Positions 39,036 to 46,775 of a DNA stretch of 64,000 bases are shown piece after piece; within the stretch, counting starts at the first letter, position 1, and each line of letters opens with the position of its first letter. The translations under genes were made by a program, and so were the position numbers. The DNA lies in assembly GCF_014203605.1 (NCBI RefSeq), contig NZ_JACHJJ010000003.1:1-64000 (forward strand), given 5' to 3'. This stretch comes from Thiemannella venezuelensis (GTDB lineage: Bacteria > Actinomycetota > Actinomycetes > Streptosporangiales > Streptosporangiaceae). The notes below the pieces were generated by a model that was not told where the DNA came from, searched no databases, and saw only the letters and a list, made by a program, of their open reading frames with translations.

Positions 39036-39849
39036 CCTTCCCGAAGTCCTCCATCGCCGAGTCCGTCACCGTGACGTACGAGAACCCGAAGCGCTCCTCG
39101 TTCCGGCGGACCTGCTCGGCGATCTGCGAGGGCGTGCCGGCGAAGAGGGTCGGCACCTCCAGCAGCTCCTCGGCGGTCAGGTCGGGGGCGTAGCGCCGCA
39201 GGCTCTCCACGCCCGCGCGCCGGTCCCGGGTCAGCACCGTGGACTTGGAGAGCACGTTCAGCTCCGGTCTCCGCTCCCCCGCCGCGGTCCTCACGTACTC
39301 CACGCGGCGCAGCAGCTCGTCCGCGGTGACGAGCGCGGTCCTGCCGTACTCGGGCCGGTACGGGGCGCCCGTGAAGCTGACGATGTCGGCGCGGCGGGCG
39401 GCCAGCCGCAGCACCCGGTCCCCGTGGCCGCCGATCAGGAGGGGCGGACGCCTGCCGCCCAGGCCCTCCTCCAGCCCGTCGACCAGCTCCTCCAGCCGCG
39501 CGGCGCGGACGGCCGGGTCGAAGGGCAGTCCGGCCGCGGCGAACTCGGACGCCACGTAGCCGGCGCCGAGCCCCAGCTCCAGCCGGTCGCCGATGAGCGC
39601 GGCGGTGGTCGTGACCTCCCTGGCCAGCAGGGTGCGGTGGTGGAAGCTGGCGTTCAGCACGTACGTGCCGATCGTGGCGCGCTCGGTGGCCTCGGCCGCC
39701 AGCAGCGCCGTCGGGAAGGGCGCGAGCAGGTTGAGGTGGTCGGGCACCGCGATGACGTCGTAGCCGAGCGCCTCGGCGCGGCGGCAGCGGGCCGCCCACG
39801 CGTCCCCGGAGGCCTCCTCGGCGATGAGGACCACCCCGAACCTGGTCAT
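39016..39849 (-). CDS. LLM-class flavin/F420-dependent oxidoreductase
   Basis: A 277-aa luciferase-like TIM-barrel protein. Features include GYDVIAVPDHLN (28-39), ATIGTYVLNASFHHRTLLAREV (58-79), and ELGLGAGY (90-97). The family uses F420 or FMN. It could be a sugar or polyketide oxidoreductase. Its start overlaps the PPTase stop (ATGA), and its end overlaps the dehydratase gene tail to tail. Confidence 0.9.
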   Translation of the reverse strand: MTRFGVVLIAEEASGDAWAARCRRAEALGYDVIAVPDHLNLLAPFPTALLAAEATERATIGTYVLNASFHHRTLLAREVTTTAALIGDRLELGLGAGYVASEFAAAGLPFDPAVRAARLEELVDGLEEGLGGRRPPLLIGGHGDRVLRLAARRADIVSFTGAPYRPEYGRTALVTADELLRRVEYVRTAAGERRPELNVLSKSTVLTRDRRAGVESLRRYAPDLTAEELLEVPTLFAGTPSQIAEQVRRNEERFGFSYVTVTDSAMEDFGKVIEHLR

Positions 39850-40532
39850 GCCGCCGCTCCTTCCGCGGGCCCCCCGGCCCGGGCGGTGGTCACGGCGATC
39901 GCGGTGAGCACCAGTCCGTTGCCGGACGTCCAGCGCCCCGCGAACCCGCTCAGCGGCCTTCCCTGCCAGCGCAGCCCGGCCACCAGCAGCCGGGCCTCGA
40001 ACGTGCCCCGCAGCGGGTCCAGGACGATCACCGCGTCCTGGAAGTCCAGCCAGCGCCGGGCCAGCGGGTACCACGCCTTGTAGACCGACTCCTTGGCGCT
40101 GAACAGGATGCGGTCCCAGCTCGTGTCCGGATGGTCGGCGGCCAGCCGGCGCAGCATCTGGCGCTCCTGGGGGAGCGAGACGGCCTCCAGCACCCCGGGC
40201 GGCAGCGGCCCGTCGGGCTCGGCGTCGATGCCGATGGCGGCGGGCGCCGCGCCGACCGCGGCGGCGCGGTAGCCGGCGCAGTGGGTGATGCTGCCGGCCA
40301 CGCCGGGGGGCCAGACGGGCCCGCCGTGGGCGTCGGACAGCACGGGGGCGGGGGGCACGCCCAGGAGTTCCATGGCGCGGTGCACGCAGTGGCGGGCGGT
40401 GGTGAACTCCCTGCGGCGCTTCTCCACGGCGTTGCGGACCAGGCCGGCTTCCTCGGGGAAGAGCACGAGGCCGGGCGGGTCGGTGAAGGCGTGGAAGGCC
40501 ATGACAGTGTCGGGAAGGATCTCCTCGATCAC
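39846..40532 (-). CDS. Sfp-type phosphopantetheinyl transferase
   Basis: A 228-aa PPTase of the Sfp/EntD group. The metal site reads IGIDAEPDG (near residue 108), and FSAKESVYKAWYP carries the catalytic Glu and Lys; SITHCAGY and the DTSWDRILFS lead-in are also present. It would activate the type I PKS ACPs, the free PCP and perhaps the type II ACP. The GTG at 40532 has GGAGG seven bases upstream and gives IEEILPDTVMAF at the start; ATG 40502 is the alternative. This is the third PPTase-family protein in the window. Confidence 0.92.
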   Translation of the reverse strand: MIEEILPDTVMAFHAFTDPPGLVLFPEEAGLVRNAVEKRRREFTTARHCVHRAMELLGVPPAPVLSDAHGGPVWPPGVAGSITHCAGYRAAAVGAAPAAIGIDAEPDGPLPPGVLEAVSLPQERQMLRRLAADHPDTSWDRILFSAKESVYKAWYPLARRWLDFQDAVIVLDPLRGTFEARLLVAGLRWQGRPLSGFAGRWTSGNGLVLTAIAVTTARAGGPAEGAAA

Positions 40533-40769
40533 CCCGCGCCTCCTCACGTCCGTCCTCCACCGCACAGTAACCAGGCACGGCATTTCCCGAAAAGGGCCGC
40601 GCGGGGTATCAGTGGGCCGCGGTCCGGAGAATAGGGGTACCGCTAGGGGTCCAATGCGCCCGACCGCCCCCTCGATTGTCCGCCCGTATGCCTACCATCA
40701 CCTGAGGGGTCGCTGCGATATCCGCGCACCGATTTATGAGGCACCCGGATTGACAGCGGGAATACCGGT

Positions 40770-40792
40770 CCCTTGACTTACCCTGTCAAGGG
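40770..40792. promoter_or_regulatory. Palindromic operator CCCTTGAC-7-GTCAAGGG upstream of the aldo/keto reductase
   Basis: A perfect 8-bp inverted repeat with a 7-base spacer lies 28 bases before the GTG start at 40820. It contains a -35-like TTGACT. The shape and content resemble operators of MerR-type regulators. No MerR gene is seen in the window. Farther upstream, TAGGGGT occurs twice (40632 and 40644) with a 12-bp period, and AGGGGT again at 40705. Confidence 0.55.
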
Positions 40793-40819
40793 TAATGGCC
40801 ACTGCGCGAAGGGGATTTC

Positions 40820-41782
40820 GTGCGTTACACCAGGTTGGGTCCGGGGGGGCCGGTCGTCTCCGCCGGGCTCGGCACGCTCGCCCTGAGCGGCGCGTACGGG
40901 CCGGTCGGTCCCCGCGAGGCCGACCGGCTGGTGCGCAGAGCGCTCGACGCCGGGGTGACGCTGCTCGACACGGCGGGCTTCTACGCGGACGGGCAGGTGG
41001 AGAGCCTGATCGGGCGGGTGCTCGCCGGACGGGCCGGCGAGGTGGTGGTGTGCACCCGCGGCGGGGCGCGCGCGGGCGGGCCCGGCGGGCCATTCGTGTT
41101 CGACGGCCGCCCGCACGAGCTGGAGCGGTCCTTGCACGCCTCGCTCAGGCGCCTGCGCACCGACTGCGTCGACCTGTTCTCCCTCCACTGCCAGGACACC
41201 CGGGTTCCCGTGGAGAGGAGCGTGGCGGGGCTGGCCGAGCTGGTGCGCGCGGGCAAGATCCGCCGTCTGGGGCTGTCCGGCGGCACGGCCGAGCAGGTGC
41301 GCCGCGCGCACGCCGTCCACGCGGTGAGCGCGATCGGCGTCGAGTACTCCCTGTGGGGGCCGCGCCCCTCCCCCGAGTTGCTGGCCACCGCCCGCGAGCT
41401 GGGCATCGCCGTGATCGCCGCCCGCCCGCTCGGCCGCGGCTTCCTCACCGGCCGGGTCCGGCCGCAGGCCGGGTTCGAGCCGGACGACTGGCGGCGCGCC
41501 GACCCCCGCTTCCACCCCGACCACCGGCGCAGCAGCTGCCCGCGGCTCCAGGAGCTCGAGTCGGTGGCGGCGCAGCTCGACCTGGGGGCCGGACGGGTCG
41601 CGCTGAGCTGGCTGTTCGCGCAGGGCGAGCACGTCGTCCCCGTGCCGAGCACCCGCGACCCGGTGCACCTGGAGATGAACCTGGCCGCCTCCTCGGTCGA
41701 GCTGCCTCCCGAGACCCTCGGCAAGCTGGACGACCTGTTCCCCGCCGCCCGCCACGCCCGGTCGGCGTCACCGCTGCTGTGA
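40820..41782 (+). CDS. Aldo/keto reductase with an altered catalytic lysine
   Basis: A 320-aa AKR. The tetrad positions read Asp50 (LLDTAGFY), Tyr55, Arg80 and His123 (DLFSLHCQD): the usual Lys, expected in a V-ATK/VxTKxG-like segment, is Arg here (VVVCTRGG). AKRs are the 3-ketoreductases of some deoxysugar pathways (TylC1 type), but here the sugar takes a 3-amino group and no 3-ketoreduction is needed, so the role is open. The GTG start has GAAGGGGA upstream. It lies behind a palindromic operator and seems to be a separate unit. Confidence 0.88.
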   Translation: MRYTRLGPGGPVVSAGLGTLALSGAYGPVGPREADRLVRRALDAGVTLLDTAGFYADGQVESLIGRVLAGRAGEVVVCTRGGARAGGPGGPFVFDGRPHELERSLHASLRRLRTDCVDLFSLHCQDTRVPVERSVAGLAELVRAGKIRRLGLSGGTAEQVRRAHAVHAVSAIGVEYSLWGPRPSPELLATARELGIAVIAARPLGRGFLTGRVRPQAGFEPDDWRRADPRFHPDHRRSSCPRLQELESVAAQLDLGAGRVALSWLFAQGEHVVPVPSTRDPVHLEMNLAASSVELPPETLGKLDDLFPAARHARSASPLL

Positions 41783-41799
41783 GCGGCCGCCGGCCGGGG

Positions 41800-42468
41800 T
41801 CAGTCGGCCTCTCCCCTGTTCTGGGGGGAGATCAGGGCCGTGGCCAGCGCCTTGTTCACCGCGTCGATCCGCGAGACCGCGTTGAGCTTGACGAAGATGT
41901 TGCGCATGTGCCGCTTCACGGTGGCCTCGGCCAGCCCGAGCCGCCGCGCGATCTGCACGTTGCTCAGCGCCTGCGCCGCCAGCTGCAGCACCTCCAGCTC
42001 CTTCTCCGACAGCATCCCGGTGCTCGGCGACTCCACCCTGGCCAGGCTGTGGCGCGAGACGGCCAGCACGACCCTGGAGGCGTCCTCGTGCACGCTGTGC
42101 ACCGCCGCGATCAGCTCGTGCCGGTGCACGCTCTTGAGCAGGTAGCCGCGGATGCCGGCGGACAGCAGCCGGGTGAGGAGCTGCGGGCCGTCGTACATGC
42201 TGAGGATGATGATCCGGGTGTCGGGCGACAGCTTCCTGATGTTGGCGACGGTCTCGGTGACCTCGTCGCCGGGGATCTCGACGTCGAGCAGCACCACGTC
42301 GGGGCGGGTCTTCGTGACCACGGCCACGGCCGTCTCGGAGTCGCCGGCCTCGCCGACGATGCGGATGCCGCCGTCGCACTCGAGGATCTCGCGCAGCCCC
42401 TCGCGGAACAGCGCGTGGTCGTCGACCAGCACCACGGAGATGGCGCCGCTAGACGTCTCTGCGACCAC
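41800..42468 (-). CDS. NarL/FixJ-type response regulator
   Basis: A 222-aa regulator. The receiver has the acidic pair DDH at 16-18, phospho-acceptor Asp in VVLLDVEIPGD (about residue 58) and the Lys in YLLKSV. The C-terminal HTH is LuxR type (LSEKELEVLQLAAQALSNVQIARRLGLAEATVKRHM). The GTG start at 42468 lies inside the 3' end of the kinase gene (20-base overlap), the usual coupling of such pairs. Targets are unknown; location suggests control of the cluster. Confidence 0.93.
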   Translation of the reverse strand: MVAETSSGAISVVLVDDHALFREGLREILECDGGIRIVGEAGDSETAVAVVTKTRPDVVLLDVEIPGDEVTETVANIRKLSPDTRIIILSMYDGPQLLTRLLSAGIRGYLLKSVHRHELIAAVHSVHEDASRVVLAVSRHSLARVESPSTGMLSEKELEVLQLAAQALSNVQIARRLGLAEATVKRHMRNIFVKLNAVSRIDAVNKALATALISPQNRGEAD

Positions 42469-43543
42469 GGGATCGCCTCTTCAGCGGGATGAACAGCTCG
42501 ACGAGGCAGCCCTTCCCCGCCTCGCTGGTGATGAGGACCTGGCCGTCGAGCAGCTCGGCGCGCTCGCGCATGGACGTCATGCCGACCCCGTGGCCGCGCA
42601 CGGCCCCCGGGTCGAAACCGCGCCCGTTGTCCAGCACCGATGCCGACAGCTCGTGGGGGGCGATGTTCACGCGTACCAGGACCATGGGCGGACTCCCGTG
42701 GGTGAGGGCGTTGCGTACGGCCTCGCGCACGATGAGGAAGGCCTCGTCGCGCACCCACGGCTCGGCCCACGACTCGTCGCCGCTGACGTCGAGCACGACG
42801 GAGACGTCATCGTCCTCCACCTCCTCCAGGAAGCCGATCAGCGACTTCTCCAGGCTCTTGACCGGCGTCCGCGGGTGCAGCTCGGAGGTGAGCTGCCGCA
42901 GGTTCTCCATGGTCTCCTGGATGGCCTGCTGCACCACGCCGATCTTGGCGGAGGCGCGGGCCGCGTCGGACGCGCGGTACGCCTCCGACAGCGCCAGCTG
43001 CTGATGGGCCACGCTGAGGCCGTGGCCGATGCGGTCGTGCAGCTCGCGGGCGATGCGGCGGCGCTCCTCCTCCTGCGCCTCGTGCACCAGGTCGAGCAGG
43101 AAGCTGTGGTAGCTGTCGGCGGACTCGCGCACCCGCCGGGACAGGCTCTCCTCCAGACCGGCGACCGCCAGAGTGATCAGCTCCGCGGCCGTGCCGCAGT
43201 CCGCCCCCGCGGTGATTTCCCTGACCAGGTGGCGCAGCGCCGTACGGAAAAAAAGTGAGCCCGCCTCAAGTGAGGCCTTCGGGTGAACGCCCGCGGCCGC
43301 CCGCGCGTTTCCAACCTCCCAGGCATGGAATTTGTACAGTTCACTTACCTGTACCTTTCCAGCGCGTAGCGTAGCCGCCACATCACCCAGGACGTATCGG
43401 GCGGTCGAAAGGGCCTGGTCACGCGCTTGCGCATCCGCGAAGACCATACTCCCGGCGGCCTGCAGGACCGACTCGAACTCGGCGAGGATTTCATTGCGAC
43501 ACGTTTCAACTAATCTCGCCGGATCCCCCGACTGCCCGTGCAC
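42449..43543 (-). CDS. Soluble NarL-family sensor histidine kinase
   Basis: A 364-aa kinase. HisKA_3 motif EERRRIARELHDRIGHGLSV carries the phospho-accepting His; the ATP domain has EAVRNALTHG (N box), DNGRGFDP and GHGVGMTSMRER (G boxes). There is no transmembrane helix, so it must sense a cytoplasmic signal through the N-terminal all-alpha region of about 170 residues. GTG 43543 with GGGGGA upstream was chosen; a TTG at 43549 would add two residues. Confidence 0.9.
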   Translation of the reverse strand: MHGQSGDPARLVETCRNEILAEFESVLQAAGSMVFADAQARDQALSTARYVLGDVAATLRAGKVQVSELYKFHAWEVGNARAAAGVHPKASLEAGSLFFRTALRHLVREITAGADCGTAAELITLAVAGLEESLSRRVRESADSYHSFLLDLVHEAQEEERRRIARELHDRIGHGLSVAHQQLALSEAYRASDAARASAKIGVVQQAIQETMENLRQLTSELHPRTPVKSLEKSLIGFLEEVEDDDVSVVLDVSGDESWAEPWVRDEAFLIVREAVRNALTHGSPPMVLVRVNIAPHELSASVLDNGRGFDPGAVRGHGVGMTSMRERAELLDGQVLITSEAGKGCLVELFIPLKRRSRGRRDV

Positions 43544-43635
43544 CTCCAATGTCCCCCCTCTGCCGCGGGACTAGTGTTCGAGCGCCCCCTAACTATCCCT
43601 TACCGCAGACAATAATGCAACATTTCCGGTCATAT

Positions 43636-44556
43636 TCATATAGCGCACACAACGGCGGTCAGGTGAACGACATGTTGCGTTCCCATAAACACACCGTACG
43701 GACGTCGCAGCGATCTGCGCCCCTTCTCCGCCCGCCGGCGGCGGGCCGCGGCGACGACGCCGGCGCTCCCCGCGGCCATGGCCACGAAGACGCCCAGCAG
43801 GGGCGCCCCGAGCCACCAGACGGCCGCGCCGAGCGCGACGCACAGGGCCAGGGAGGCCGCCGCCATCGCCAGCCTCGCCCCGCGCTCCCCGACGAGCACG
43901 CCGAACGTGCGCCGCCCGGCGGCGGCGTCACCCTCGATGTCCGAAAGGTCTTTTGCGGGCACGCCGACCAGGACCATCCACCCGATCGCGGCCGCGGCGA
44001 AGACCGCCAGACCCGGCGGCACCGCGACCCCCGTGCCGCCGGCCGTCACCACGACGAACCCGCCCAGGTACGACAGCAGTCCCGACAGGCACAGCACGGC
44101 CACCGTGCCGCCCGCGCTGCCCTTGAGCTGCAGCGGCGGCCCCGAGTACAGGTAGCCCAGCACCAGGTTGCCCGCGACGATCCAGGCCATGGGCTCCGGA
44201 AGCCCCACGGTGGCCAGCATCGCCAGGCCGGCGCCCGCGGCCGCGACGGCGGCGGCGGTTCTCGGGGTCAGGTCGCCGCGGGCGATCGGCCTGCCGGAGC
44301 CGTTGATCCGGTCCTCGGTGACGTCGGTGACGCCGTTGAACAGGTAGACGGCGAAGATGGACAGCACCCAGGCGGCCGCCCCCCTCAGAACCGCCGGCGG
44401 GTCGGGCGCCGCGGCCACCGGCAGGGCCAGGGCGACGCCGGACAGGAAGCGCAGGAGCGAGACCGCCAGGACGAGCGGGCGGGCCTCGGCGAGGCACAGG
44501 GCGAGGATGCGGGGAAGGGCCGGCACGGCCCGGAGCCCGAGAGCGATAGCCGCCAT
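43636..44556 (-). CDS. UbiA-family prenyltransferase
   Basis: A 306-aa polytopic membrane enzyme with about eight hydrophobic helices. The first Asp-rich motif is NGVTDVTEDRINGSGRPI and the second is KDLSDIEGDAAAGRRTF, both binding prenyl diphosphate through Mg2+. It transfers a prenyl chain to an aromatic or other acceptor. No isoprenoid-building genes are near. The start is uncertain because the frame stays open upstream; ATG 44556 begins just before the first hydrophobic stretch. Its role in this cluster is unclear. Confidence 0.88.
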   Translation of the reverse strand: MAAIALGLRAVPALPRILALCLAEARPLVLAVSLLRFLSGVALALPVAAAPDPPAVLRGAAAWVLSIFAVYLFNGVTDVTEDRINGSGRPIARGDLTPRTAAAVAAAGAGLAMLATVGLPEPMAWIVAGNLVLGYLYSGPPLQLKGSAGGTVAVLCLSGLLSYLGGFVVVTAGGTGVAVPPGLAVFAAAAIGWMVLVGVPAKDLSDIEGDAAAGRRTFGVLVGERGARLAMAAASLALCVALGAAVWWLGAPLLGVFVAMAAGSAGVVAAARRRRAEKGRRSLRRPYGVFMGTQHVVHLTAVVCAI

Positions 44557-44882
44557 GACTGGAGTGTTGACCACCGTCGGGGCCCCGGTAAGTGGCGTGA
44601 GCCGAAAGCAGCAGGGGGGTACACCTTTCGATACCCCTGGAATGCTCCCCCCGGATACCGGGGGCGAACTCCTGACCCCCTGTCTTGTAGGCGGCCCGCA
44701 CCCCCTATAGCTTCGGGAACACCCAGTCAAGATCTTTGCAGAGCCGGAGCGGATTCGCAGAAGAAACGCGGGTCGTTCCGTTCTCCCTTATGCCGCGCGT
44801 CGCGCTCGCGAAAAACCGCTGTGACAGCGGGAATTCAAAGGACCGCCGCGACCCACCTGATTCAGGGAAAGGAAGTCCGAGG
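44557..44882. promoter_or_regulatory. Divergent region between the prenyltransferase and leuA genes
   Basis: The 326 bases contain no convincing gene. They hold a perfect inverted repeat CCCCCGG-ATA-CCGGGGG at 44648-44664, two ACCCCCT copies at 44675 and 44700, and a possible promoter for leuA (TTGTAG near 44685, TATAGC near 44706). The A/T content rises after 44710. AAAGGAAG precedes the leuA ATG. If the prenyltransferase starts farther upstream, up to 174 bases of this region would be coding. Confidence 0.5.
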
Positions 44883-46613
44883 ATGCCGGGTGCCGAACGC
44901 TACCGAGAATTCCGGCCGATCGACCTGACGGACCGCACGTGGCCCGGCAGGTGCATCCGCAAGGCCCCGCGCTGGCTGTCCACCGACCTGCGCGACGGCA
45001 ACCAGTCGCTGGCCCGCCCGATGTCCCCCGAGCGCAAGCTGGCGATGTTCGAGCTGCTCGTGCGCATGGGGTACCGGGAGATCGAGGTCGGCTTCCCCGT
45101 CGCCAGCCAGGACGACCGCGACTTCCTGCGCCTGCTCATCGAGCAGGACCGCATTCCCGACGACGTCCGCATCACCGTGCTGACGCAGGCACGCGAAGAG
45201 CTGATCAGGGACACCCTCGACATGCTCAAGGGCGCCCCGCGCGCGCTGGTCCACATCTACAACGCCACGTCCCCGCTGTTCCGCCGGCTGGTCTTCGACA
45301 TCGACCGGGACGGCTGCCGCGACCTGGCCGTGCGCGCCACACAGGTCATGATGGACCACGCCGAACGCGTGCTCGGCGACTGCGACCTCGGCTACCAGTA
45401 CTCCCCCGAGCTGTTCAACGAGACCGAGCCCGACTTCTCGCTGGAGGTCTGCGAGGCCGTCATGGACGCCTGGCAGCCGGAGGCGGGCCGGGGCATCATC
45501 CTGAACTTCCCCACGACCGTCGAGCGCTCGCTGCCCAACGTCTTCGCCGACCAGATCGAGTGGCTCGACCGCAACCTGTCCCGCCGCGAGCACGTCTGCC
45601 TGTCGATCCACCCGCACAACGACCGCGGCACCGGCGTGGCCTCCGCCGAGCTGGCGCTGCTCGCGGGGGCCGAGCGGATCGAGGGCTGCCTGTTCGGCAA
45701 CGGCGAGCGCGCGGGGAACGTCTGCCTGGTGACCCTGGGCATGAACATGTACGTCCAGGGCGTCGACCCGGGCATCGACTTCTCCGACATCGGCGCCGTG
45801 CGCCGCACCGTCGAGCTGTGCAACCAGCTCCCGGTCCACCCGCGTCACCCCTACGGCGGCGACCTGGTCTACACGGCCTTCTCCGGCTCCCACCAGGACG
45901 CCATCAAGAAGGGCTTCGACGAGCGCGAACGGCGCTCGGCCGCGACCGGGACGCCGGTGGACGAGCTGCCGTGGGAGATGCCGTACCTGCCGGTCGACCC
46001 CAGGGACGTGGGCCGCACGTACGAGGCGGTGGTCCGGGTCAACAGCCAGTCCGGCAAGGGCGGCGTGGCATACGTGATGAGCGCCTGGCACGGGCTCAAC
46101 CTGCCGCGCGGCCTCCAGGCGGACCTGGCCTCCCGTGTGCAGGCGCAGGCCGACGCCTCCGGCGGCGAGCTGTCGCCGGAGCGCATCGGCGCGCTGTTCC
46201 GCGAGGAGTACCTCTACCACGGCGATCCCTCCCGCCCGCTGCCGCTGAGCCGTGAGCCGGTCGAGGTCACGCTCCACATCGACGGAGGCGCGGAGCCGGG
46301 CGCGGCCGGCGCCGGGGACCTGGCCCCGGTGCTCGGCCCCTGGGGGATCCGGGTCCTCGCGGTCCACACCACCGAGCCGCCGCTGCACGACACGCACCTG
46401 GAGCGGGAGCCGCCCGGCGGCCGCTCCCCCGGCGAGGTCGTGATCTACGCGGAGTGCGCGGCGGGCGGGGGAACGTCCTGGGGCGCGGGCGTGCACGCCG
46501 ACGTGGCCGCCTCCGCCTTCTCGGCCGTCCGCGCGGCGCTGCGGACCCGCCCGGCGGCGCGCCCCGCGCCGTCCCCCCTCCCCCTTCCCCGGCCCCTCGC
46601 CGCCGCGGGATGA
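44883..46613 (+). CDS. leuA: 2-isopropylmalate synthase (LeuA type 2)
   Basis: A 576-aa enzyme that condenses acetyl-CoA with 2-oxoisovalerate. The catalytic barrel has STDLRDGNQSLARPM (Arg-Asp), the metal motif HPHNDRG and the GNGERAGN motif. The C-terminal regulatory domain (after about 455) is divergent but ends with GGTSWGAGVHADVAASAF, similar to the leucine-binding domain. It may be the genome's main LeuA or a second copy that supplies a branched precursor to the cluster; the position within the cluster favours the second. AAAGGAAG lies upstream of ATG 44883. Confidence 0.92.
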   Translation: MPGAERYREFRPIDLTDRTWPGRCIRKAPRWLSTDLRDGNQSLARPMSPERKLAMFELLVRMGYREIEVGFPVASQDDRDFLRLLIEQDRIPDDVRITVLTQAREELIRDTLDMLKGAPRALVHIYNATSPLFRRLVFDIDRDGCRDLAVRATQVMMDHAERVLGDCDLGYQYSPELFNETEPDFSLEVCEAVMDAWQPEAGRGIILNFPTTVERSLPNVFADQIEWLDRNLSRREHVCLSIHPHNDRGTGVASAELALLAGAERIEGCLFGNGERAGNVCLVTLGMNMYVQGVDPGIDFSDIGAVRRTVELCNQLPVHPRHPYGGDLVYTAFSGSHQDAIKKGFDERERRSAATGTPVDELPWEMPYLPVDPRDVGRTYEAVVRVNSQSGKGGVAYVMSAWHGLNLPRGLQADLASRVQAQADASGGELSPERIGALFREEYLYHGDPSRPLPLSREPVEVTLHIDGGAEPGAAGAGDLAPVLGPWGIRVLAVHTTEPPLHDTHLEREPPGGRSPGEVVIYAECAAGGGTSWGAGVHADVAASAFSAVRAALRTRPAARPAPSPLPLPRPLAAAG

Positions 46614-46659
46614 CGAGCACGCGGCCGACCGACGGCCGCCGGCACGGAAGGAGACCACG

Positions 46660-46755
46660 ATGCCCCGGATCCGGAGGGTGAGGGAGAGGCCTCGGCGCAG
46701 ACGCGTCCACCGGCTCGACCTCCGCACCCCGTCAGGACGCGACCTGCCGTACTGA
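46660..46755 (+). CDS. Possible small Arg-rich peptide ORF (31 aa)
   Basis: A 31-codon ORF between leuA and the LAL regulator has an AAGGAG site six bases before its ATG and ends with TGA 20 bases before the next start. The product is very basic in the first 16 residues (ten Arg) and ends with GRDLPY. It could be a leader peptide, a regulatory small ORF or a precursor peptide; no modification enzyme of a known RiPP class is adjacent. It may also be a chance ORF. Confidence 0.35.
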   Translation: MPRIRRVRERPRRRRVHRLDLRTPSGRDLPY

Positions 46756-46775
46756 ACCGACCAAGGAGGGCCGTC

